Origin: Helcococcus kunzii ATCC 51366
Lineage (GTDB): Bacteria; Bacillota; Clostridia; Tissierellales; Peptoniphilaceae
Direction of reading: 5' to 3'
NCBI RefSeq assembly: GCF_000245755.1
Contig: NZ_JH601088.1
Span: 21,829-85,828, forward strand
DNA length: 64,000 bases
Shown: positions 29,034 to 38,018 of the stretch, piece by piece
How positions within the stretch are numbered: the stretch's first letter is position 1
Layout: the number at the start of each line of letters is the position of its first letter
Program-made: the position numbers and the translations under genes
The notes under the pieces: model-generated
Told to the model about the DNA's origin: nothing
Seen by the model: only the letters and a program-made list of their open reading frames with translations
Database searches by the model: none

Positions 29034-29783
29034 ATGTTAACAAATAAAACGATAGAAAACATGCTTAACCATAGAACCATTCGAAAATGGAAAAACAAAG
29101 AAATCCCAGAAGAAATCATTGAAACACTTTCAGAAGTCGCGATGCGAACTTCCACTTCAGAGGGAATGCAACTTGCCTCAATCATCAAAGTCAAGGATAA
29201 AGAAAAAAGAGAAAAGTTGAGAGAAGTCTCTACACAAAAATATCTAGTAGACGCCCCAGAACTATGGATATTTGTCGCTGACGGCTACAGAAATCACCGA
29301 ATCTTCAGCGAACAAAGCTCCGAAAGAAACTATACCAACGATGCTGATAAATTCTTTCAATCATTTACCGATGCAGCCCTTATGGCGCAAAACGTTGCAA
29401 CCGCTGCAGAATTACTAGGCTTAGGAATAGTATTCTTTGGATCTATTCTAAACGATCCTGAAAAAACCATCAACATTTTAGAATTACCAGAAAGAACAAT
29501 GCCCGTTGTCGGCTTAGGAATAGGCTATCCAGACCAAAAGCCACAATTAAAACCACGAATGAACAAAAAATATAGAATCTTCACCGACAAATATAAGAAA
29601 TTTGACAATTACCGTGAACAACTAAAGGACTATGATTTAGAAATGGCCAAATATTACGACTTAAGAAATGATAAAAAGCCATTAGATAAATTTACCGAAC
29701 AAGTTTACGACAAGTATAAGAATCAAAGAATAAAAAGGTCTAAAATTATAAGAATTGCCGAAAAGCAGGGGTATGAGTTTTAG
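29034..29783 (+). CDS. NfsA-type NAD(P)H-dependent flavin oxidoreductase (nitroreductase family)
   Basis: 249 residues. FMN-dependent enzymes of this family reduce nitro compounds, quinones or other electrophiles with NAD(P)H. Family signs are HRTIRKWKNKEIPEE at the N terminus, TSEGMQLASIIKV, and TDAALMAQNVATAAELLGLGIVFFG, given here as a span near residues 112-136. GLGIGYPDQKPQLKPRMNKK follows near 162-181. TTGGAGG precedes the ATG. Codon use has more CCA, ATC and ACC than its neighbours. It is monocistronic, followed by the G-rich block of dyad array D. Confidence 0.87.
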   Translation: MLTNKTIENMLNHRTIRKWKNKEIPEEIIETLSEVAMRTSTSEGMQLASIIKVKDKEKREKLREVSTQKYLVDAPELWIFVADGYRNHRIFSEQSSERNYTNDADKFFQSFTDAALMAQNVATAAELLGLGIVFFGSILNDPEKTINILELPERTMPVVGLGIGYPDQKPQLKPRMNKKYRIFTDKYKKFDNYREQLKDYDLEMAKYYDLRNDKKPLDKFTEQVYDKYKNQRIKRSKIIRIAEKQGYEF

Positions 29784-30031
29784 GAGATTGTTGGGAAGTG
29801 GGTCCGAGGATATGTATGGAAAGGGTAGTGAATAGTATTAGGGTTGGGATAGATATGGAGATGTATAATAAATATTGTTTTGGCTCTAGGATACGGATGG
29901 GTAGGGTAGTAAATAGTATTATGGGTTGAGGAAAAGTACAGGGATGTGTTATCTCTCGTAGTATGGTTCGAGGTGGGATAGTCCCTCGTATTATGGTCCG
30001 AGAATACCTATGTGGGCTAGTCTCTCGTATT
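29784..30031. other. G-rich non-coding block preceding dyad arrays D and E
   Basis: The plus strand is strongly G-rich and C-poor to about 29950. It then holds three copies of a CTCGTA..TATGGT..CGAG motif, at 29955, 29985 and 30023, which lead into array D. No gene is seen. Position and base skew match the blocks at one end of the other arrays. Confidence 0.55.
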
Positions 30032-30328
30032 ATGGTCCGAGAATACCCCCAGGGGGTATAATAAAAGACCTTAGATATAAAATTTATGGTCTGAAAATAC
30101 CCGTAGGGGGTATATAAAAGACCATAGAATTTAATGAATATCTGCTAAATACATAAATAATCTACCCAAAATGGTCCCAAAGATACCGGGGTAGGGTATT
30201 CAAGGACCATATCAAAAAATATATTTCTAAAATCTATGGTCCTAATGATACTCTGGGGGGTATAATTAGGACCATAAAAAATAGGCTATGGTCTGAAAAT
30301 ATACCTACGGGGGGTATATACGGACCAT
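30032..30328. repeat. Dyad array D: five nested palindromes with TACCC/GGGTA cores
   Basis: Units of about 40 bp lie at 30032, 30086, 30171, 30236 and 30288. Outer arms are ATGGTCC/GGACCAT or ATGGTCT/AGACCAT, with paired changes on both sides in unit 2. Inside are cores such as ATACCCCCAGGGGGTAT (30043-30059) and ATACCCGTAGGGGGTAT (30097-30113), which resemble CsoR/FrmR-family operators. Spacings are 54, 85, 65 and 52 bp, less regular than the other arrays. From 30329 to 30508 there is AT-rich sequence with faint dyads and no gene. Confidence 0.85.
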
Positions 30329-30508
30329 AAAATACAGAATAAGTAACGTTAATTATATATAAAAATACATAATCCGTAAAACTCATCAAAATTATGTAAT
30401 TTCATCACTTAAATCATGCGATACTTATAATAAAAGTGTGATTTCTAAGGGATTTACTTATTAAATTAATAAATCATTTACTCTTTTTATAATTCGTAAT
30501 AGCATGAA

Positions 30509-30699
30509 TGGAACTAAAAAGCAAAAAACAAAATTTAGTACCAAAATTTTTTCTCAAAATTGGAACTAAAAAGCAAAATTCTAAATTAAGTACCAAAAAT
30601 TTAAGAAAATTTTGGTACTAAAAAAGAAAAATTGAAATATAGTACCAAAATCACCAAATAAATTTGGTACTAAAAATGAAAAACCAAAATTTAGTACCA
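30509..30699. repeat. Dyad array E: four 35-bp units, exact 52-bp period
   Basis: Units at 30509-30543, 30561-30595, 30613-30647 and 30665-30699. Each opens TGGAACTAAA or TGGTACTAAA and closes with AGTACCA. All are exactly 35 bp and all spacings are exactly 52 bp. The interior is A-rich. In the first two the arms mismatch at one conserved position (GGAACT against AGTACC), so perfect hairpin pairing is not what is conserved. The same unit occurs again at 46365. Confidence 0.92.
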
Positions 30700-30719
30700 A
30701 ACCGCCCCCTCCAATAAAA

Positions 30720-30756
30720 AAACAGAAGCACTTCGGAAAATTTCCGAAGTGCTTTC
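30720..30756 (-). terminator. Terminator of the flavin reductase gene
   Basis: GAAGCACTTCGGAAA and TTTCCGAAGTGCTTC form a long hairpin. On the minus strand it is followed by a T run, so it terminates the gene ending at 30807; it may also stop plus-strand transcription. Confidence 0.85.
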
Positions 30757-30806
30757 AACTTTATAGAACCAATAAAACATTCTACAAATCTGTATTTTAC
30801 AAAAAT

Positions 30807-32765
30807 CTATTCACCTTTGGCTGCGGTTTCGCCGGCTATTTTACCAAATACTACTACATCAGTAATAGCGTTACCGCCAAGTCTGTTGGCGCCGTGGATG
30901 TCACCAGTGACTTCGCCGGCAGCGAATAGTCCAGATATTGGCTTGCTGTTTTTGTCTAAAACTCTACCTGATGTGTCAATTTTTAGTCCACCCATTGTGT
31001 GGTGCACGGTTGGAAGTCTTTTAGCAGCATAGAATGGTGCTTTTCCTAGTTTTTTGTCATAGGATTGAAGTCCTAATGGATCTTTTTCACCATCTACAAT
31101 TTTATTGTATTGTTCGATGGATTGTTTTAGATTTTCTACTGGAACTTCCATTTTTTCTGCTAATTCTTCAATAGTGTTTGCTTTGAATGTTTTACCTGTT
31201 TCAACATCGTTTGCTATTTTTTCGTCACCTTCAGGATATCTTGTGCCATCAGCGACAATCCACATAACTCCTTCTGGTTGTTTATAGATAGATTCTACTA
31301 AAACATCACGTCTTTGATCTTCAGCGACGAATCTCTTACCTTCTGTGTTGACAAATATTCTGTTTAAGCCTGAAGTGTGAGGTTGTCCCATCATCATTCC
31401 TGTGCCAGGTTGACCATTTGGGTGAAGTTGGATTAATCCCATATCGATTAATTCTGCGCCAACTTTTTCCGCCATGACAATACCATCACCTTGGGCTGCA
31501 ACGGCTGAATTTGAACAACCGATTTGTTTTCCTAAATCATCCCATTGTTCATTGTATTTTTGTCTCATTTCAACATTTGCACCAAAGCCACCAGTGGCAA
31601 TGATTACGCCTTTAGAAGCTTTGTACTCGTATTCTTTTCCATCTCTTTCAACAACTACACCAACGATTCTGTCTTTTTCTTTAATAAGTTTAGTTGCCTT
31701 ACTATTTAGATGAAGTTGAATATTGTCGGATTTTTCAATTTTGTCCGCATATGTATTGATTAAATAAGTACCGTTTGGAAAATCCTTTGTACCGTAATGG
31801 CTTCGTTGCCACAATGAACCAGTTGCGGAACCAAGTTCATCATCGATTTTTGCACCATTTTTAATTAGCCAATCTACAGCATTTGGAGCTTCCTTGGTTA
31901 GTGTGTCGATTAAATCAGAATTTCCTTCATAATCTCCACCATTGTATGTTTGTAATGCGTGGAATGCTACAGAGTCAAACATTCCCTTGGAGCCGTCCTT
32001 CTTGAATTTGTCATAATCTACTTTTAATTGATTTTGAAGTTTTGCTTCATACTCATCTTTTGGTTCGCGACTAATTGCTTCTTCAATTGTTTTGATATTT
32101 AAGTCTGTCATTTTTAGTGATTTTGCTCTTTCAGTGTCGGCTGCATTTAATGCACCACCGGCGAAGACTGTAGAACCACCAACTTGACCTAATTTTTCAA
32201 CGACAATTACTTTAGCACCATTTTCTTCCGCGCTGATTGCTGCAGAAAGTCCTGAACCTCCGCCACCGATTACGATGACATCTGTTTCGAATGGTCCTTC
32301 ATATTTTGTAGGGAATGCAACTTTTTCAGAATAGTCGTCTTCATTAGCTCCCGCTTGGACTAAACAATCTTTCGTCGCTCTGGTAATTGCGTTACTTGCG
32401 AATGTTGCACCGGAAACAACGTCCACATTATATGACTGAGCTTCTTTTATTCTCTCTGGAATGATTTCCAATGCTTTGGCAACTCCAGGAGATTCGGATG
32501 TTTTTGTGATTTTTACATCAGCGATTTTTCCATCTGAAATGGAAACTTCTACTTCAACAGGACCTTGATGTCCTTCAGTTTTTCCGGTATATGTACCATC
32601 CTTAAGTGAAGCTTCTTCTTTATCTGTATTTTCTTCTGTTTCAACACTATCTTTTGTATCGATAGTTTCTTTCTTTGTCTTATCATCTGTGTTGTTTGCA
32701 TTTCCACAAGCAACCAAAGATAATGTTAGAAAAAGTGTTAATAATAAAACTTTGAGTTTTTTCAT
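30807..32765 (-). CDS. FMN-binding, FAD-dependent fumarate/urocanate-reductase-like lipoprotein
   Basis: 652 residues from the ATG at 32765, which has GAGGAGG upstream; an in-frame GTG further up is unlikely. The lipobox LVAC predicts surface anchoring. Residues 55-150 form an FMN_bind domain with VVSGATFAS, where the Thr is the expected covalent FMN site made by ApbE. From about 165 a flavocytochrome-c-type FAD domain follows, with DVIVIGGGGSGLSAAISAEE, GGFGANVEMRQKYN and HTMGGLKIDTSGRVL. Such enzymes reduce fumarate, urocanate or similar acceptors in anaerobic respiration outside the membrane. A single FMN domain and no heme motif are seen. The exact acceptor is not deducible. Confidence 0.9.
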   Translation of the reverse strand: MKKLKVLLLTLFLTLSLVACGNANNTDDKTKKETIDTKDSVETEENTDKEEASLKDGTYTGKTEGHQGPVEVEVSISDGKIADVKITKTSESPGVAKALEIIPERIKEAQSYNVDVVSGATFASNAITRATKDCLVQAGANEDDYSEKVAFPTKYEGPFETDVIVIGGGGSGLSAAISAEENGAKVIVVEKLGQVGGSTVFAGGALNAADTERAKSLKMTDLNIKTIEEAISREPKDEYEAKLQNQLKVDYDKFKKDGSKGMFDSVAFHALQTYNGGDYEGNSDLIDTLTKEAPNAVDWLIKNGAKIDDELGSATGSLWQRSHYGTKDFPNGTYLINTYADKIEKSDNIQLHLNSKATKLIKEKDRIVGVVVERDGKEYEYKASKGVIIATGGFGANVEMRQKYNEQWDDLGKQIGCSNSAVAAQGDGIVMAEKVGAELIDMGLIQLHPNGQPGTGMMMGQPHTSGLNRIFVNTEGKRFVAEDQRRDVLVESIYKQPEGVMWIVADGTRYPEGDEKIANDVETGKTFKANTIEELAEKMEVPVENLKQSIEQYNKIVDGEKDPLGLQSYDKKLGKAPFYAAKRLPTVHHTMGGLKIDTSGRVLDKNSKPISGLFAAGEVTGDIHGANRLGGNAITDVVVFGKIAGETAAKGE

Positions 32766-32798
32766 TTTGCCTCCTCGCACAATAGTATTTACATCATC

Positions 32799-32826
32799 AT
32801 AGTATCACAGAGATAGACTATGTCAA
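32799..32826 (-). promoter_or_regulatory. Promoter of the flavin reductase gene
   Basis: On the minus strand a perfect TTGACA (complement of 32821-32826), a 16-bp spacer and TACTAT (complement of 32799-32804), about 35 bases before the start codon. Confidence 0.65.
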
Positions 32827-32860
32827 ATTTTTATCATAATAGAAAATAGACGATAAATAT

Positions 32861-32903
32861 AAAAAATACTTGGTAAAATAGAAAAATCTATAATACCAAG
32901 TAA
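32861..32903 (-). terminator. Terminator of the M16C peptidase gene
   Basis: ACTTGGTA and TACCAAGT (32868-32901) form a stem, followed on the minus strand by a T-rich tract. Confidence 0.75.
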
Positions 32904-32920
32904 TATAAAATTGCTAAATG

Positions 32921-35785
32921 TTAAAGTTCAATTATTCTATCAAATATATCTTTTTTGTCATTAATCAATTGGCTATTTCCTAAAACTGCAAGAGAAGCTG
33001 TTTCAATAGCTTCTTTTAGAATTGTTGCCTTTGATTTTAGGGTTTCAATATCTGATTCTAAGGCGTTTTTGATTAAATCGTCGATTTCTTCGTATTCACG
33101 ATGACCTATATAGAAGGATAAATCAAATGCTGCCTTGGCTCTTTCTGTTTTTGGTGGATCTAGCTTTCCAACTGCTCCAATGATTAGTGGAAGCAAGTCC
33201 TCATCAGTGATTTGTGTCTCTTCTAAGAAGTTTGGAATGCCATTGTATGTTTGTAAAGTTTTTTCCAAGTTTGGATCTCTATAGGAATAGGTTGCAAAGC
33301 TTCCAACTTGATTTGTTGTCATACCCGCACCGTAAGCGCCACCTTTTGCCCTGATTTCTCTATATAAGAATTCGTTTGAAACTAGGTTGTTCAGTACAAT
33401 GTATTTTCCAGTAAATTCCTCACTTAATTTATTTCCGTAAGAAACGTAGTTTACATCAGCTGTTGTTGCAAAACCTTCCTTTATAGCTTCAGGTGTGAAT
33501 TCAAAAGGAGATTCCTCATAAACTGTGTCATCCAAAGTTGAAACTAAGTGGTCAATAGAATTTTCTAAAACCTTCTTATTTTCAAAAGTTGAAGCAAGAT
33601 CGACGATTAATTTATTGCTTGAAAATGCTTTATGAAATATTTCTTCAAGTTTAGTTAAAATGTCGTCTGGCATGTTTTCATTAAGCTCTTTGACAAATAG
33701 ATAAAAATCTATCCCTTTAACTAATTCATTGTATTTTAGGTATTCAATATGATTTGAAGCTGCTCTATTCATCATGTAAACATGACCCATGTGAAGCAGA
33801 TTCATTTCATTGCCTGCATTAATCATGGAAATTATTTCTTTAATTCTCTTTTTATTTTCGAAAATAGTATTGTGAATGATTTCAGCTAAAATATCAGTTG
33901 CATTTGAAATGTTTTCTGAGAAAGTCTTTGTTGTAACCATTAGTTTTCTATAAATTTTATCTGCCTTATCATCTCTATATTGTGCGATACTAAATGAGAT
34001 ACCATCCGTATTTAAGTAGATATATTTATTTAAGTCGGAGTAATGGTAATTTTTTGTATCAATCATTGTTAAGATAGAGCATAGCAATGAAAGATATTTA
34101 ATATCTTCTGGTGAAGAGATGTGATCAATATTAAATGCAAGAGAAATGTAGTCAATACCTGAAGTTGGTAGATTATGTTTTAGAAGTGTATAGTTATCTC
34201 TGTCTTCAACTTCTCTGTCAATTCTCTCGATTTGTGTATTTACATCTTCTTTACTCAACATTGGAATGGTTGCTTTTTCTTCTTCCGTATTTTTCCTATT
34301 TTGGAATGTTTCCATTTCTATTCTAAAGTTTTCTAAATCTTTTTTCTCTTCTTCTGAAAGAGATGCTAATTTTTCATCTAAAGATTGTTGTAACTGTGCA
34401 TCTTTTTCTTCATTTAAGCCTTTTTGAGGAATGTGAGTAACGATGGATTTATTTTTGCTTGCAAGTATTCTTTCTTCAATGAATTTCTCAAAAATACCAT
34501 TCTCAATATTATCTTCTATAAATTGTAAATCGTCATTTATATCGATAGCTTCGATTGGAGATTTATCATAAAGCCAAGAATCAAGCGCATTTGTAAAGTA
34601 GACCATTCCCTTGGTTGCGGAGTTTCCTTTTTCTCTAAGATCATATTTATATGCGTTTAGTTCTGTTAAGATTAAGTCTTTATCAATGCCCACTTTTGAG
34701 ATATTGTACAATTCTTCTTCAATTAATTGCACAAATACATCTTTATCTTTTGGATTAATATTTTTAGCAATAATGGAGAATGTCGCTTCTAGATTTGTTG
34801 TACTTGCTGAAAATACCACGTCTAACATTCCAGAGGAAAGCAATTTTTGTCTTAATGAAGAGCTTTCGTTATCAATCAACGCTGAAGATAAAATATTTGA
34901 AATGATTCTGTCTTTTGAATCGTTTCCTTTCCCGATAATTGCAGAATATGATACAAATGCTTCATTTGGTTTGGTTTCTCTAGCGGTATTGATATATTTA
35001 ACATTATCCTTCACGGCATCAAAATGTTTTTGATAATGTAATGTGGAATTAACATATCTAAACTTATAGTTTGAAAGGTATTCTTTATCGATGTACTCTA
35101 GATATGCTTCGTGGTCCATATTTCCATAAAGGAAAATATAGGAGTTTGAAGGGTGGTAAAATTCGCTATAATATTCTTTAAATTGTTCATAAGTCAACTC
35201 TGGAATGACATATGGGTCCCCACCAGAATTTAGTCCATAAATAGTGTCTGGGAATAATTCAGCATTAGTATTTTTGAAAACTTGGGTTTCTTGAGAAGAC
35301 ATGGAGCCTCTCATTTCGTTGTAAACAACCCCTTTATATGTCAATTTACCATCTTCTAAATTGTATCTCCAGCCTTCTTGTCTAAAGATTTTTTCCTCTT
35401 CCAAAACTCTTGGATTAAATACGGCGTCAAGGTATAAATCGGTTAGATTCTTAAAGTCTTTATCATTTCTTGATGCTACTGGATAAATGGTTTTATCTGG
35501 ATATGTCATCGCATTTAAGAATGTGTACAATGAGCCCTTTATCATATCCATAAATGGTTCTTTTGTCCTATATTTTTTAGAACCATTCAACACGCAATGT
35601 TCGATTATATGACAAACACCATCACTTTTTTTAGGCGGTGTCCTAAACCCGATACCAAAAACTTTGTTTTCATCGTCGTTTTTCATTACAAAAATTTGCG
35701 CTTTAGTTTTTTTATGTTGATATACTAAGGCATCGCTTTGTTCGTTATCTAAGTATTTTTCTTCGATAAGCTTATAATTTTTCAT
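32921..35785 (-). CDS. M16C zinc metallopeptidase (presequence-protease-like)
   Basis: 954 residues, the length of PreP/Cym1-type insulinase-family peptidases, which degrade peptides inside a closed chamber formed by two halves. The inverted zinc motif is HIIEH (near residue 58), with the distal Glu expected in the conserved YNEMRGSM region (near 155). A helical linker around 440-500 is rich in Glu and Lys. The C-terminal half carries the family RAKGGAYGAG motif. No signal peptide is seen, so it is cytoplasmic. GGAGG precedes the ATG. It is a single-gene transcript. Confidence 0.92.
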   Translation of the reverse strand: MKNYKLIEEKYLDNEQSDALVYQHKKTKAQIFVMKNDDENKVFGIGFRTPPKKSDGVCHIIEHCVLNGSKKYRTKEPFMDMIKGSLYTFLNAMTYPDKTIYPVASRNDKDFKNLTDLYLDAVFNPRVLEEEKIFRQEGWRYNLEDGKLTYKGVVYNEMRGSMSSQETQVFKNTNAELFPDTIYGLNSGGDPYVIPELTYEQFKEYYSEFYHPSNSYIFLYGNMDHEAYLEYIDKEYLSNYKFRYVNSTLHYQKHFDAVKDNVKYINTARETKPNEAFVSYSAIIGKGNDSKDRIISNILSSALIDNESSSLRQKLLSSGMLDVVFSASTTNLEATFSIIAKNINPKDKDVFVQLIEEELYNISKVGIDKDLILTELNAYKYDLREKGNSATKGMVYFTNALDSWLYDKSPIEAIDINDDLQFIEDNIENGIFEKFIEERILASKNKSIVTHIPQKGLNEEKDAQLQQSLDEKLASLSEEEKKDLENFRIEMETFQNRKNTEEEKATIPMLSKEDVNTQIERIDREVEDRDNYTLLKHNLPTSGIDYISLAFNIDHISSPEDIKYLSLLCSILTMIDTKNYHYSDLNKYIYLNTDGISFSIAQYRDDKADKIYRKLMVTTKTFSENISNATDILAEIIHNTIFENKKRIKEIISMINAGNEMNLLHMGHVYMMNRAASNHIEYLKYNELVKGIDFYLFVKELNENMPDDILTKLEEIFHKAFSSNKLIVDLASTFENKKVLENSIDHLVSTLDDTVYEESPFEFTPEAIKEGFATTADVNYVSYGNKLSEEFTGKYIVLNNLVSNEFLYREIRAKGGAYGAGMTTNQVGSFATYSYRDPNLEKTLQTYNGIPNFLEETQITDEDLLPLIIGAVGKLDPPKTERAKAAFDLSFYIGHREYEEIDDLIKNALESDIETLKSKATILKEAIETASLAVLGNSQLINDKKDIFDRIIEL

Positions 35786-35926
35786 ATTTCCTCCACATAA
35801 TAGAATTAATCTGTTAGTTATAATTTTATAGAAAACACAATATAATTACAAATTTTTAAATTTATTTAACAATAATGACACTTTTAATATGATATAATTT
35901 AGTAGAATAATATTAGGGGTGAGAAC

Positions 35927-36757
35927 ATGAATAAACAAAACAAGAAAAAAGTATCAATTATAGAAAGATTAAGAAATAAAGGAAGATTAAGGACTATTCA
36001 CACTGAAACTCATGGTGACCATTATATTGCAGAATACGATATAGACAATGTTGGAAATATTGGGGCGAATGAAGAGTTATCAAAGGGTTCAGCATTTTCA
36101 ACTCCTAAAATACACAATCAATTAAAAAAGAGGATGGTTGTTGTACCGGAAGTGATTTCTCAAGCAACGGGCATTACCATTTTGGAAAGAAATATTAAAT
36201 CATTAATTTTTACAACTGATATCACAATAATTCTTAATTCCAATGCGGATGCCGTTATGGCGGTCTATCCATTCACACCACAACTAAACATAACTCAGGC
36301 AATACTTCAAATAGCAAATATACCTGTTTTTGTAGGAATAGGTGGTGGAGTGACTTCTGGCGAGAGATCAAAAAACATCGGACTGCAAGCAGAATTGATG
36401 GGAGCGTACGGAGTTGTGGTAAATGCGCCAATGAAGCCGGATAATATCAAAAACATAGAGGGGATTTTGGACATCCCAATCATTTCAACGGTCGTTTCTG
36501 AAAATGATGATTATATGAGTAAAATTGAAGCGGGCGTGCAGATACTTAATGTATCGGCGGGAGCAAATACGGCTAAAGTTGTAAGAGAAATTAGAAACCG
36601 TGTCGGTAAAAGTTTCCCAATTATAGCGACTGGTGGACCAAATGATAAGACGATTTTGGAAACGATTGAAGCGGGAGCAAATGCGATAACTTACACTCCA
36701 CCTTCAACTTCTGAAATATTTGAAAGTATCATGAAAGATTATAGGGAAAATGCTTGA
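35927..36757 (+). CDS. TIM-barrel-like protein of unknown function
   Basis: 276 residues. Alternating strands and helices with phosphate-binding-style glycine turns suggest a (beta/alpha)8 barrel: VGIGGGVTSGERS near 143 and IATGGPNDKTILETIEAGA near 228, the latter like the C-terminal phosphate site of ThiG or HisF-type barrels. A basic N-terminal tail precedes it. The substrate is unknown. AGGGGTGAG precedes the ATG, and an extended -10 (TGATATAAT, ending 35898) lies upstream. The promoter for rpsF overlaps its last codons. Confidence 0.6.
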   Translation: MNKQNKKKVSIIERLRNKGRLRTIHTETHGDHYIAEYDIDNVGNIGANEELSKGSAFSTPKIHNQLKKRMVVVPEVISQATGITILERNIKSLIFTTDITIILNSNADAVMAVYPFTPQLNITQAILQIANIPVFVGIGGGVTSGERSKNIGLQAELMGAYGVVVNAPMKPDNIKNIEGILDIPIISTVVSENDDYMSKIEAGVQILNVSAGANTAKVVREIRNRVGKSFPIIATGGPNDKTILETIEAGANAITYTPPSTSEIFESIMKDYRENA

Positions 36758-36782
36758 TATCTGGATAATAATTTGGTATACT
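36754..36782 (+). promoter_or_regulatory. Promoter of rpsF-ssb-rpsR
   Basis: TTGATA (36754-36759), a 17-bp spacer and TATACT (36777-36782). The -35 overlaps the TGA stop of the upstream gene. Confidence 0.75.
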
Positions 36783-36799
36783 ACAATAGCTATAAAAGG

Positions 36800-36846
36800 C
36801 AAATCTCTACTCCGTTAAAGAGCGGGGTTACAAACCGAAGGGAGGA
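36800..36846 (+). ncRNA. Candidate S6:S18 ribosomal-protein leader
   Basis: Between promoter and rpsF lies a structured stretch with CTCT...AGAG and a CCG...CGG arrangement, then GGTTACAAACC. Leaders of rpsF operons commonly carry a CCG-containing bulge that mimics the 16S rRNA site and binds the S6:S18 pair to repress translation. Position and the CCG element fit; I have not run a covariance model. Confidence 0.5.
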
Positions 36847-36852
36847 AATAAT

Positions 36853-37137
36853 ATGAATCAATACGAAATGATTGTTATTTTAAAGCCTAATTTAGAAGAT
36901 GACGTGAAATCAACAGTTTTACAAAGAATGTACGATACAATTAATGAAAATGGTACATTAGGTGAAGTTGATGACTGGGGTATCAAAAAATTAGCTTACG
37001 AAATTGACAAGTTTTCAGAAGGTAATTATGTTCTAATTAATTTTGAAGCTGATCCTTCACTAATTAAAGAATTAGAAAGAAGAGCTCAAATCGCAGATCC
37101 AATTATCAAATATTTAGTAGTGAATAAAGAGTCCTAA
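36853..37137 (+). CDS. rpsF: Ribosomal protein S6
   Basis: 94 residues, the normal length. It binds the central domain of 16S rRNA with S18. Family stretches: YEMIVILKPNLEDD, DDWGIKKLAYEIDK, EGNYVLINFEADPS and IIKYLVVN. GGAGG precedes the ATG. It is the first gene of the conserved rpsF-ssb-rpsR operon. Confidence 0.97.
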   Translation: MNQYEMIVILKPNLEDDVKSTVLQRMYDTINENGTLGEVDDWGIKKLAYEIDKFSEGNYVLINFEADPSLIKELERRAQIADPIIKYLVVNKES

Positions 37138-37153
37138 TATTAAGGAGGATTTA

Positions 37154-37636
37154 ATGAACAACGTGGTACTAATGGGTAGATTAACAAGAGATCCAGAATT
37201 GAGATATTTACAAGGGGCAAACAATACAGCAGTTTGTAGATTTAATCTTGCTGTAGATAAAAACCTTTCAAGAGAAAAAAGACAAGAGATGGAATCTAAA
37301 AATCAACCAACAGCAGATTTTATAAATATTGTTGCTTGGGGTAGACTTGGGGAAAATGTTGCTAAATATACTGGTAAAGGATTAAGAGTATTAGTTACAG
37401 GTAGGATACAAACAGGATCTTACGAAAAAGATGGACAAAGAATTTATACAACAGATGTTCAAGCAGCAAATGTTGAGTTCTTAGATTGGAAAGATGGAAA
37501 CTCATCAAGCAATAACTATTCAAACAATTCAAATAGCTCAAATGCACAAAATGATAGTTTCACTGCTCCAATTGATGATGACTTCGAATACTCAGCCGAC
37601 TTTGACCCAACAGAAGATAAAAGAATTCCATTCTAA
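37154..37636 (+). CDS. ssb: Single-stranded DNA-binding protein
   Basis: 160 residues. An OB-fold domain fills residues 1-110 (MNNVVLMGRLTRDPELRY, then VAWGRLGENVAKYTGKG and VTGRIQTGSYE). A Ser/Asn-rich flexible linker runs at 117-140. The acidic tail ends EDKRIPF, a variant of the usual DDDIPF tip that recruits replication and repair partners. It coats ssDNA in replication and recombination. It lies 16 bases after rpsF behind AAGGAGG. Confidence 0.97.
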   Translation: MNNVVLMGRLTRDPELRYLQGANNTAVCRFNLAVDKNLSREKRQEMESKNQPTADFINIVAWGRLGENVAKYTGKGLRVLVTGRIQTGSYEKDGQRIYTTDVQAANVEFLDWKDGNSSSNNYSNNSNSSNAQNDSFTAPIDDDFEYSADFDPTEDKRIPF

Positions 37637-37690
37637 AGATACAATCATCTATAAGAGATAAATAGATGAAATAATTCGGAGGAGGAATAA

Positions 37691-37909
37691 ATGGCTAGAA
37701 AATTTAGACAAAGAAAAAAAGTCTTAGATCAAGAAAAAGTTAAAAGAATTGATTATAAAGACGCAAATTCATTAAAATCATTCATCAGCGAAAGAGGTAA
37801 AATCTTACCAAGAAGAGTAACTGGTGCAAATGCAGAACAACAAAGAATTATAGCTAAAAATGTTAAGAGAGCTAGACAAATAGCGATTTTACCATACCAA
37901 GTAAATTAA
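37691..37909 (+). CDS. rpsR: Ribosomal protein S18
   Basis: 72 residues, basic, with the family core [20 protein letters not shown] and [22 protein letters not shown]. It lacks the Cys residues of zinc-binding S18 forms. GGAGGAGG precedes the ATG. It is the last gene of rpsF-ssb-rpsR, followed by a terminator. Confidence 0.97.
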   Translation: MARKFRQRKKVLDQEKVKRIDYKDANSLKSFISERGKILPRRVTGANAEQQRIIAKNVKRARQIAILPYQVN

Positions 37910-37920
37910 TTTATGTAATT

Positions 37921-37970
37921 AAAAGACTGTTATAAGATAACGAAGAGTTATTTTGTAACAGTCTTTTTTG
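37921..37970 (+). terminator. Terminator after rpsR
   Basis: AAAGACTGTTA (37922-37932) and TAACAGTCTTTT (37956-37967) form a long stem followed by T residues. Dyad array C/B begins about 50 bases downstream, after a short G-rich stretch (GGGTATATGAGAGGGGGATA). Confidence 0.9.
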
Positions 37971-38018
37971 ATTTGCTTTGGGTATATGAGAGGGGGATAG
38001 AAATTCCCGGTTATAAGA

